Notes: generated from the sequence alone by a model not told the origin. Positions 1 to 5,849 are shown, counted from the first letter of the stretch. The stretch: DNA of 7,301 nt from Lentisphaeria bacterium (GCA_020056205.1 JAGVIF010000123.1:1-7301), one strand, 5' to 3'. Program-made: numbers and translations.

Positions 1-21
1 ACGTTCACAGTCGGGCGGACA

Positions 22-59
22 CCCGCCTGCCGCCCCAGCGGGGCAGGCAGGTGCGCGGG
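22..59. repeat. GC-rich imperfect hairpin in the leader upstream of the TonB-like gene
   Basis: Bases 26-31 (CCTGCC) pair with 46-51 (GGCAGG). Bases 32-36 pair with 40-44, leaving A45 bulged, and the loop is AGC (37-39). An outer extension pairs 22-25 with 56-59 across a small internal bulge (52-55). A second, mutually exclusive hairpin is possible at 14-18 with 23-27. No T-run follows, so it is not a classical terminator. The shape, GC content far above the surroundings and the adjoining repeat arm at 66-85 suggest an interspersed palindromic (REP or MITE-like) element cut by the window edge. This class assignment is inference. Confidence 0.6.
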
Positions 60-65
60 CAAACG

Positions 66-85
66 GGGTTCGGTGAATATTTACG
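66..85 (+). repeat. 20-bp repeat arm, inverted copy of 5720-5739
   Basis: This stretch, with core TTCGGTGAATAT at 69-80, is an exact reverse complement of 5720-5739. The match ends at position 85, inside the GGAG (85-88) that probably serves as the Shine-Dalgarno of the gene starting at 98. The repeat therefore lies in the 5' untranslated or promoter region of that gene. A 20-bp perfect inverted match in a 7-kb window is not expected by chance. With the GC-rich hairpin at 22-59 it probably forms one end of a short dispersed element whose other arm is left of the window. Confidence 0.7.
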
Positions 86-88
86 GAG
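85..88 (+). promoter_or_regulatory. Ribosome-binding site of the TonB-like gene
   Basis: GGAG lies nine bases before the ATG at 98 and supports that start. A second short AGG (95-97) is too close to the start to be useful. The site touches the end of the 20-bp repeat arm, so structure formed by the repeat element could affect translation initiation. That effect is inferred. Confidence 0.5.
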
Positions 89-97
89 ATAGGCAGG

Positions 98-991
98 ATG
101 TCTGATAGGCTGTTATATAATTTGATGAACAGGGATTTCTCGGCGGACAGGAATCTTGACTTGAGTTTTAGGACTCGCAAGCGCGTTTTTCTGTCGGTTT
201 TGACAGGGCATGTTCTGTGTGTTCTCATCCCGTTTGCCTTGTCATTTTTGAGTATTTTTTTCCCGGAAAAGAGGGAGAGTGTGATTTCGGTCAGGCTTAT
301 AGAGCCGTCGCCGCCGAATATTGAGAAGAGCGCGCCGAGCCCTCGACCGCCGTCTCCTGAACCTCCCCTTCCTGAACCTCCATCTCCTCCGGTGGTATCT
401 CCGCCTGATCCCCCGCTTCCGGCGCCTCCGGTTCCGGTGCCTCCGGAACCGGAGATAAGCAAGCCGGAGCCTGTCAAAACTCCGGTTGAGCCCAAAAAGA
501 TACCGGCGGTAAAAGTCCCTAAGGAAACGCCTGTGAAAGAGAAAAAGGCATGGAAACCGCGCGCGCCTGATCAAATCACTCTTTCCAAGGATATTGTGAA
601 ATCAAAACAGCGGCCTTTCACACCGATAGACCCGAAGGAATTCAAGAGCAAACTAATGAAAATACAAGAGCAGTGCAAGGTGTCAGGCGGCTCCGGCGCT
701 GCCGTGTCATCCGGCGGCCCGCCGCTCGACTACTATGAAAGAGTTTCAGCCTATTTGTATGAGGCGTGGAATCAGCCGTCGAAGATGGAACTTAGAACAA
801 GCCGCCCTTCCGTGTCGCTTTCAATCAGGGTGGACGCGGGCGGGAAAATTTTATCCTCGTCGGTAATGCGCGCCAGCGGTATTCCGGCCATGGATTCATC
901 TGTCGCGGAACTGCTCAAGAATTTGAGCGCGCTTCCCACTCCCCCTGCCGGAGCGATGACACTTGACATATCACTTGAGGTTACGGATTAA
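98..991 (+). CDS. TonB/TolA-like energy transducer protein with Pro-rich periplasmic spacer
   Basis: The 297-aa product has the TonB/TolA architecture. It has a short cytoplasmic N-terminus with a basic patch (residues 25-29, RTRKR), one transmembrane segment (about 30-54), and a spacer that is extremely rich in Pro-Pro and Pro-Glu-Pro (about 70-147). A linker leads to a C-terminal domain (about 210-297) beginning YYERVSAYLYEAWNQP, which resembles the start of TonB/TolA C-terminal domains, followed by SLSIRVDAGGKILSS and MTLDISLEV strands. Proteins of this type couple inner-membrane proton-motive force, through ExbB/ExbD or TolQ/TolR, to outer-membrane partners across the periplasm. No exbBD or tolQR genes are visible here; they may lie upstream of the window. 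The gene leads an apparent operon with the DUF2339 and DUF3999 genes. I cannot decide between TonB and TolA function, so no symbol is given. The long minus-strand ORF opposite the Pro-rich part is a compositional shadow. Confidence 0.8.
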   Translation: MSDRLLYNLMNRDFSADRNLDLSFRTRKRVFLSVLTGHVLCVLIPFALSFLSIFFPEKRESVISVRLIEPSPPNIEKSAPSPRPPSPEPPLPEPPSPPVVSPPDPPLPAPPVPVPPEPEISKPEPVKTPVEPKKIPAVKVPKETPVKEKKAWKPRAPDQITLSKDIVKSKQRPFTPIDPKEFKSKLMKIQEQCKVSGGSGAAVSSGGPPLDYYERVSAYLYEAWNQPSKMELRTSRPSVSLSIRVDAGGKILSSSVMRASGIPAMDSSVAELLKNLSALPTPPAGAMTLDISLEVTD

Positions 992-1021
992 TAAATTTAA
1001 TTTTTTTTGCGGGGGTGGAAC

Positions 1022-3574
1022 TTGCAAGTCATTGCTATTCTGGTAGTTGCATTTATGGTTTTTGTTTCCGTCTTAGTGATTCCGTTATGGGCGTTAGCCC
1101 TGCTGTATCAAATAAAAGACGCGCAAAAAAGATTGGCTTCCGAGCTTGTCAAGTTAATGGTAGCGAAGGCTCAAATGGAAAAAGGTCATGGGGCGGCGGT
1201 TTTGCCCGCCAGGGATGATTCCCGGAAAGAGCCGGTCTCCAGCGCTGTTGCGTCGGCCCATCGTGCTTCGGCGCAGATGCCTGCCGATTTAAAAAAAGAA
1301 AGCGTTCCTGTTCCTGACCTAAAAACAACCTCCTCTGCGGACACAGCCGCAACAGCTTCTTTAAAGACGGTAGAAAAAGCTCAACCAACTGTTCCCGCAA
1401 AAGAAATATTTGCCCGGCAGGCTGATGGCTTCCGGGAGAAAAAAACGGCGGCCGCTTTTCCTCCTCACAAACAATCTGAGTTCGAGAGAAACGTCCAGGA
1501 AATTCTAAGCAAGATGTGGACTTGGATTGTTGTGGGAGAGGAATACAGGCCAAGGAACGTATCGCTCGAGTATGCGGTTGCAAGCGTTTGGCTTATGCGC
1601 TCGGCCATCATTATTATTTTGACCGGCATAGGATTTTTTCTGAAGTATTCGATGGAGAAGAACATCATCGGGCCTTACGGCAGGATTGCCGTCGGAATTA
1701 CCGTCGGGCTTGGAATGCTGATTATCGGGATAAAGCTTGCCAACAAAAAGTATCATATTATCGCGCAGGGACTGATAGGCGGCGGAATCGCGACTTTGTA
1801 CCTGAGCATTTTTGCGGCCTACAAGATATACAAAGTAATCCCGGATGCAAGGCTGTCGTTCGCGCTGATGATATTGATCACAATTGCCGCGTCAGTCATA
1901 GCGGTAAGGCTGAATTCCATGCTCGTTGCCGTGTTCGGCATAGTAGGAGGCTACTGCACGCCAATCATGTTGAGTGTCGGAACAGCCGACCTTCCGGGAC
2001 TTTTCTCCTATGTCCTGATACTTGGGATCGCCGTAATCTGCGTGGCGAAATACAAGGATTGGAAAATACTCAACGCCCTCAGTTTCGTATTCACTTACGG
2101 TCTTTACTGGGGCGCGATGGATAAATTCTACACGGACAGCGACTTCATTGTCGCAATTGTTTTTATCTCACTATTTTTCCTTCTTTTTGCGGCTATTCCG
2201 ATAATGAACAATATCATCCACAAACAGAAATCAAACACGCTTACTTTGATAGGAATGTTCTTCAATGCGGCTGTATTTTTCACAAGCGCCTTCTATATCA
2301 TAGACGGCCGGTTCGACCGCGAGTGGGTTGCCGTAGCGAGCCTCGCGCTTGCGCTGTTCTACACGATACAGGCGGTGGTTTTTGTCAGGCGCGGCATAAG
2401 CGACAGGAATCTGCTTGTTCTCCTGACCGGATTTGCGTCATTTTTTCTTACAGTTACGATTCCGCTGGTCTTGTCCGACAAGTGGATAACAACGGCGTGG
2501 TCAATCCAGGCGCTTGTTTTTCTGTGGATGAGCTGCAGGATGAAGAGTAATTTTATCCGCGCGGTTTCTTATGTGCTTTACTTTCTCGCCTTCGCCCGTC
2601 TCTTCGCTTTTGATTTTCAGAAAAATTGTATTTTTGTCAAAAATCTGGATTACACGAATGAAATGCTGATGCGTTTAATGACATTCGGCTCTTTCATTGC
2701 GTCCGTCGCGCTCGGATACAGATTGCTTAAACCGGAGCGGGAAGACGGGGCGGGAATAATCTCGCGGGATAACGACACAAAGGAATTTATCACGGTGAAC
2801 AGTTCCTCCGCGATATTCGCGGGACTCACGGCGCTCCTGCTTTTTATTTATCTTCATTTCGAGTTCTACTACATCAGCAAATACTTCTATCCGCCCTGCC
2901 TTATGCCGCTCATGACCCTGATATGGATTGCCGCCATAATCATTGCCTCGGCGGCCTGCGTCAAAGGAGCGGGAAATTTTTTCCTCAAGATCGCGGTGAT
3001 ACTGTCTTTTGGGCTGATCTTCAAGATATTCATATTTGATATGTTCTTCTGGAGGCTGTCCGTCGGGCATTTTTGGTTTCCGGTGTCTTATTATATCGAG
3101 GAAAGCTCGATGAGAGCGCTCGATTTCCTGATGATAATCGGGGCGTTCGCGTATTCGTTCTTCCTGCTTGGAGGAAAGACAAAAGACACGGCAAGATTCT
3201 TTGGAGTCCTCACGCTGTCAATGCTTTTCATCTATTTTACGCTGGAGTTGAACACATTTCTCAACTACAAAACGCCTCAGTTCAGAGCCGGAGGACTATC
3301 AATATTGTGGGGGCTGTTCGGGCTGGCTTTCGTGCTCGGCGGAATAAGAAAAAATATCACAGCCGTCAGATATGCCGGACTCCTCCTCTTTACGGTGGTG
3401 GTTCTGAAAGTGTTCTTTTCCGACCTCGGCAGGCTTTCTCAACTCTCAAGAATCATAGCGTTCATATCGCTCGGACTCGTTGTTCTTGCCGGCTCGTTCA
3501 TATACGTCCGATTTAAGGATTCATTCAGGATCGGGCCAAAACAAGAGGAGGCAAAAAAAAATGAGGAAGGTTAG
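1022..3574 (+). CDS. DUF2339-family polytopic membrane protein
   Basis: This is a very large, hydrophobic inner-membrane protein of about 850 aa and unknown function. It has an N-terminal membrane helix (VIAILVVAFMVFVSVLVIPL), a short helical stretch and a low-complexity Ala/Ser/Lys/Pro linker (about residues 55-150). Then comes the DUF2339 hallmark: W-T-W-IVVGEE, R-S-AIIIILTGIGFFLKYS and LIGGGIATLYLSIFAAYK. Many further transmembrane segments follow to the C-terminus, which ends in a charged tail (KQEEAKKNEEG). A motif of the form R/K-x-F-x-x-D recurs three times: RLFAFD, KIFIFD, KVFFSD. No ATG lies at the 5' end. I chose TTG at 1022 because GGGGGTGG sits just before it. TTG at 1007 lacks a Shine-Dalgarno sequence, and ATG at 1055 would cut the first membrane helix. 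The stop overlaps the next gene by 14 nt. Family naming is by recognition of conserved segments. Confidence 0.85.
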   Translation: MQVIAILVVAFMVFVSVLVIPLWALALLYQIKDAQKRLASELVKLMVAKAQMEKGHGAAVLPARDDSRKEPVSSAVASAHRASAQMPADLKKESVPVPDLKTTSSADTAATASLKTVEKAQPTVPAKEIFARQADGFREKKTAAAFPPHKQSEFERNVQEILSKMWTWIVVGEEYRPRNVSLEYAVASVWLMRSAIIIILTGIGFFLKYSMEKNIIGPYGRIAVGITVGLGMLIIGIKLANKKYHIIAQGLIGGGIATLYLSIFAAYKIYKVIPDARLSFALMILITIAASVIAVRLNSMLVAVFGIVGGYCTPIMLSVGTADLPGLFSYVLILGIAVICVAKYKDWKILNALSFVFTYGLYWGAMDKFYTDSDFIVAIVFISLFFLLFAAIPIMNNIIHKQKSNTLTLIGMFFNAAVFFTSAFYIIDGRFDREWVAVASLALALFYTIQAVVFVRRGISDRNLLVLLTGFASFFLTVTIPLVLSDKWITTAWSIQALVFLWMSCRMKSNFIRAVSYVLYFLAFARLFAFDFQKNCIFVKNLDYTNEMLMRLMTFGSFIASVALGYRLLKPEREDGAGIISRDNDTKEFITVNSSSAIFAGLTALLLFIYLHFEFYYISKYFYPPCLMPLMTLIWIAAIIIASAACVKGAGNFFLKIAVILSFGLIFKIFIFDMFFWRLSVGHFWFPVSYYIEESSMRALDFLMIIGAFAYSFFLLGGKTKDTARFFGVLTLSMLFIYFTLELNTFLNYKTPQFRAGGLSILWGLFGLAFVLGGIRKNITAVRYAGLLLFTVVVLKVFFSDLGRLSQLSRIIAFISLGLVVLAGSFIYVRFKDSFRIGPKQEEAKKNEEG
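3545..3551 (+). promoter_or_regulatory. Strong ribosome-binding site inside the end of the DUF2339 gene
   Basis: GAGGAGG, almost the full anti-Shine-Dalgarno complement, lies nine bases upstream of ATG 3561, followed by C and a run of A's. It fixes the start of the DUF3999 gene at 3561 rather than at the in-frame upstream ATG at 3480, which has no such site and would put a non-signal, basic stretch before the signal peptide. Its place inside the preceding gene suggests translational coupling. Confidence 0.85.
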
Positions 3575-4916
3575 CCTGTTTGTCGCGGCGGTATTATTTT
3601 TGTCACCGTCTCTTCTATCCGCAGATGCATCCACTCAAATGAAATATTTTAAGGATGTTTCCGGAGACGGCGGAAACGGAGACCTCATCAGGATAGACAT
3701 TGACAGCGATATTTATGACGCCACGGCCGCAGACTTTGGCGACATCAGAATACTCGGCCCGGCAAATGCTGAAATACCGTATGCCGTCTCCCTTGACACG
3801 GCGAACGAAATCCGGACAAAAGACATTTACAACCAGGCAAAGATCAACTCTCTAAGAAAATTCGACGACAACAGAATCGAGCTGATCGTTGAAATTTCGG
3901 AAAAAAATTTGCGGATTTCGGGCATTTCATTGAGGACAAGTTCGAGAAACTACGAGAAACAGTTGTCTATTTCCGGCAGCGCCGATATGATCGAGTGGAA
4001 GCCGATATGCGAAAATGCCGCTGTCTTCGATTACTCGGAATTGACTCCCATCTCCAATAATACCGTCAGATTCGACGCGGACGGACTGCGCTTCTACAAA
4101 ATAACAATATCGAATATTTCCGAAAATAAACAATCGCCGAGAACCGAACTGATAACCGAAAAGAGAACGGGCAACGACTTCAGCGTAATAGAAAAAATAG
4201 TCCTCGACAGAGAGGCTCTTAAAATAAATGGGATAGATTTTTTGACAATAGAGAAGACGAAGGCGGCGGGCAAAACGCAAACCCGGGAATATCCGCTCAC
4301 CGCGCCAACAATTAAGGAGTACAAAGGAAAAACTGAAATAATCCTGAATTCACGGAGAGAGCCTATAGAGTCTTTCTCAATAAAAACTTCTTCAACAAAT
4401 TTTTCGAGGCAGATCAGCGTCTATGGCAGCGATGACGAAAAAGAATGGCGTTGTCTCGGCAACGGAAAAATAACGGGCATTGAAATTGCCGGATACAGGG
4501 AACACCATCTCTCCATCCCGATTCCGCGCAGTCGTCTCAAACACTATAAAATAAGCGTCTTAAACGGCGACGCCCCGCCTCTGTCCGGCTTGGCGGCAAC
4601 AGCATCCGGCGCGGTCTTTTTCATCGAGATGATAAACCGGGAAAATACAAATGACTTAAAGGTTTATTATTCGGGGAGCAATATCCCCGCGCCGTCATAC
4701 GACATCAGGGAAATCACCGACAAACTCAAAAATCCTTCATTTGCGCAAATGAGGTTCGGAGAAGAAAAAGCCAATCCGTCATACAGACAGGCGGGAGAGT
4801 TCTCTTTTCTTAACAATAAGCCCGCATTCATCACCATCGTATTGCTAATGGTCGCCATTCTGTCATTCACCCTCTTTAAAAATTTCAAGAAAATAGACTC
4901 ATTGTCAACGAAATAA
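3561..4916 (+). CDS. DUF3999-family exported protein with two discoidin-like repeats
   Basis: The product is 451 aa. Residues 1-21 (MRKVSLFVAAVLFLSPSLLSA) form a Sec signal peptide with a likely cleavage after LSA. Two similar beta-rich units follow. The first, about residues 106-190, contains LRTSSRNYEKQLSISGS and EWKPI. The second, about 257-340, contains IKTSSTNFSRQISVYGS and EWRCL. Each ends with a (FYKITISN / HYKISVLNG) strand. They look like F5/8 type C (discoidin)-like folds, which is inference from pattern. A segment typical of DUF3999, LKVYYSGSNIPAPSYDIREI, lies at about 366-385. One transmembrane helix (about 422-440) and a short Lys-rich tail end the protein. Topology is thus periplasmic with a C-terminal anchor in the inner membrane. 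Function is unknown; discoidin-like folds often bind carbohydrate or protein. The 14-nt overlap with the DUF2339 gene argues for a shared complex or process. Confidence 0.85.
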   Translation: MRKVSLFVAAVLFLSPSLLSADASTQMKYFKDVSGDGGNGDLIRIDIDSDIYDATAADFGDIRILGPANAEIPYAVSLDTANEIRTKDIYNQAKINSLRKFDDNRIELIVEISEKNLRISGISLRTSSRNYEKQLSISGSADMIEWKPICENAAVFDYSELTPISNNTVRFDADGLRFYKITISNISENKQSPRTELITEKRTGNDFSVIEKIVLDREALKINGIDFLTIEKTKAAGKTQTREYPLTAPTIKEYKGKTEIILNSRREPIESFSIKTSSTNFSRQISVYGSDDEKEWRCLGNGKITGIEIAGYREHHLSIPIPRSRLKHYKISVLNGDAPPLSGLAATASGAVFFIEMINRENTNDLKVYYSGSNIPAPSYDIREITDKLKNPSFAQMRFGEEKANPSYRQAGEFSFLNNKPAFITIVLLMVAILSFTLFKNFKKIDSLSTK

Positions 4917-4961
4917 TTTCCCCTCCTGTCAGATATTTTTATTAGAATGGAATTTCAAAAA

Positions 4962-4990
4962 TTGGCTTTTTGCGGATATAAGTGTATCTT
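4962..4990 (+). promoter_or_regulatory. Candidate sigma-70 promoter for the small protein/protease pair
   Basis: TTGGCT (4962-4967), a 17-bp spacer and TATCTT (4985-4990) match the -35/-10 consensus at four of six positions each. Transcription would begin about 19 nt before the ATG at 5016. An alternative is TTCAAA (4954-4959) with TATAAG (4977-4982). The 99-bp gap after the DUF3999 stop is the largest on the plus strand between genes, so a fresh promoter here is reasonable. A weak CAAAAA/TTTTTG hairpin (4956-4972) overlaps it. No clear terminator for the upstream operon is visible, so read-through is possible. Confidence 0.35.
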
Positions 4991-5015
4991 GACCTAAGAA
5001 AATGGAGAAAATATC

Positions 5016-5210
5016 ATGTCGAAAAACGCAATCACAATAAAGGTTCCCACAGGCAAAACTTCCGTGATCGCACTTAAATCAGGAACAAGTTCAGGAATCC
5101 TCGCACATGGGACAACGGTCAAATCAGTCATGGACAAGGCCAGAAAAAGCGGCGTTGACGATCCTATCCTGATGTTCGTCCCAAAAAAAGGGCATCGCTA
5201 CGTATATTGA
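5016..5210 (+). CDS. Small DUF5678-like protein, first gene of a protease pair
   Basis: This 64-aa protein has no signal peptide or membrane segment. GGAG (5004-5007) lies eight bases before the ATG and supports a real gene. The second half, GILAHGTTVKSVMDKARKSG followed by VDDPILMFVPKKGHRYVY, has the pattern I associate with DUF5678-type small proteins: a strand ending in AHG, a helix with regularly spaced Lys, then a D-P-hydrophobic strand and a V-P turn. That name is from memory and needs a profile search. It is probably a compact alpha/beta domain. Only four bases separate its stop from the first possible start of the aspartic protease gene, so the two are surely co-transcribed and probably coupled. 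Roles as a protease partner, substrate or antitoxin-like regulator are all open. Confidence 0.75.
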   Translation: MSKNAITIKVPTGKTSVIALKSGTSSGILAHGTTVKSVMDKARKSGVDDPILMFVPKKGHRYVY

Positions 5211-5229
5211 AAACATGAACGGATTCGTC

Positions 5230-5679
5230 ATGGCAAAATATTCATACCCGCTTGTCAGATTTTCCTTCGATGACGGAACCCTAGAAAAATTCGCCATCCA
5301 TCCCTGTATTCCCGTCAGAGTTTCCAACCCCGGCTCGGGAATCAGCAGAAGGCTTTACGCGCTGGCCGACACGGGGGCGGACAAGTGTCTCTTTCCGTCC
5401 AGTATTACCGCGGAACTCGGCCATGACCTCAAGGGCGACGGAGTGAAGGATTCCGTGAACATCGGAATTGAACAGAGGGAAGTCTCGGTTTATCTCCACA
5501 CTTTCAAAATCGAACTTCTGGCTCCCGATAAGACAAGCACGGTATGGACATCTCCAGAAATGGAAATTGATTGTTCGGATGCCAATCCTCCGGTTCTCCT
5601 TGGCGCCATTGATTTCATGAGAAATTTTAAATGGACAATTGATTATCCCAATGAACTTATGATTATTGAGTGGAAATAG
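5230..5679 (+). CDS. Retropepsin-like (clan AA) aspartic protease, single domain
   Basis: The product is about 149 aa from ATG 5230, or 154 aa from ATG 5215. Neither start has a strong Shine-Dalgarno; a weak CGGA precedes 5230, and initiation may depend on coupling to the upstream gene. The active-site motif is ALADTGADKCLFP, with catalytic Asp at residue 52 of the longer form and the D-T-G-A signature. The second family hallmark, PPVLLGAIDFM, comes about 75 residues later, followed by hydrophobic strands (WTIDYPNELMIIEW) to the end. With one DTG per chain, the enzyme should work as a homodimer like retroviral protease. There is no signal peptide or membrane segment, so it is probably cytoplasmic. 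Substrate is unknown. No reverse transcriptase, integrase or other retroelement gene is nearby, so this is a cellular bacterial retropepsin homologue, not a viral remnant. Confidence 0.8.
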   Translation: MAKYSYPLVRFSFDDGTLEKFAIHPCIPVRVSNPGSGISRRLYALADTGADKCLFPSSITAELGHDLKGDGVKDSVNIGIEQREVSVYLHTFKIELLAPDKTSTVWTSPEMEIDCSDANPPVLLGAIDFMRNFKWTIDYPNELMIIEWK

Positions 5680-5719
5680 TTTCCCTGTAGGCTCTCTTTC
5701 CTTAACAATAAGCGATAAG

Positions 5720-5739
5720 CGTAAATATTCACCGAACCC
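5720..5739 (-). repeat. 20-bp repeat arm, inverted copy of 66-85
   Basis: This is an exact reverse complement of 66-85. After one mismatch (5740) the match continues for two more bases, then stops. It includes the left arm of the perfect hairpin at 5725-5757. A 7-bp tandem ATAAGCG (5708-5714, 5715-5721) abuts its left edge. The two arms bracket the whole plus-strand gene block. Confidence 0.7.
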
Positions 5740-5757
5740 TGTCCTTTCGGTGAATAT
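5725..5757. repeat. Perfect 12-bp inverted repeat (compact hairpin of the same repeat family)
   Basis: ATATTCACCGAA (5725-5736) and TTCGGTGAATAT (5746-5757) pair perfectly around a 9-nt loop (CCCTGTCCT). The arm is also the core of the repeat at 69-80, giving three copies in the window. No T-run follows on either strand, so a standard terminator is unlikely. It could be a minimal element of which the copy at the left edge carries an extra GC-rich core, or a two-ended protein-binding site. Confidence 0.75.
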
Positions 5758-5798
5758 GGACATCTAATAAAATGCGAAATCCCTATTTTTATTCTTTA

Positions 5799-5845
5799 TT
5801 TTGCGAAAATCGCAAAACTATTTTTCGCGATTTTCGTGATTTTCG
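5799..5845. terminator. AT-rich hairpins between convergent genes, possible terminator
   Basis: TTTTGCGA (5799-5806) and TCGCAAAA (5810-5817) form an 8-bp stem with loop AAA, followed on the plus strand by CTATTTTT (5818-5825). This could end transcription of the protease pair. A competing longer stem pairs CGAAAATCGC (5804-5813) with GCGATTTTCG (5827-5836). GATTTTCG is repeated directly at 5829-5836 and 5838-5845. For the opposite strand (tilS), no clean T-run follows the hairpin. The position, only five bases past the tilS stop, fits a shared or bidirectional terminator, but the stems are AT-rich and this remains a candidate. Confidence 0.45.
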
Positions 5846-5849
5846 TTGT

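Noticed and set aside
1..85. CRISPR array or tandem repeat array at the left edge
   Set aside because: There are no regularly spaced direct repeats; the structure is a single hairpin plus one arm.
242..574. Arg-rich 110-aa ORF on the minus strand
   Set aside because: It is the antisense of the Pro-rich spacer of the TonB-like gene. CCT/CCG codons read backwards give Arg and Gly, so the ORF is compositional.
1516..2124. 202-aa plus-strand ORF inside the DUF2339 gene
   Set aside because: It is rich in Arg, His and Cys, out of frame with the membrane protein whose family motifs occur in the same bases, and lacks a ribosome-binding site.
3480..3560. N-terminal extension of the DUF3999 protein to ATG 3480
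   Set aside because: It would bury the signal peptide behind 27 mostly polar and basic residues, while the strong GAGGAGG site points to ATG 3561.
4989..4994. TTGACC as a -35 box for the small gene
   Set aside because: A -10 box 17 bp later would fall at the start codon, so transcripts would begin inside the coding region.
5230..5679. Retroviral or retrotransposon remnant
   Set aside because: Only the protease domain is present, in an intact bacterial-style gene with a co-transcribed partner; no reverse transcriptase, RNase H or integrase signature is found.
5281..5763. 160-aa minus-strand ORF opposite the aspartic protease gene
   Set aside because: The plus-strand frame has the DTGA and LLG motifs of a known family, whereas this frame has no recognisable domain and begins in the repeat hairpin region.
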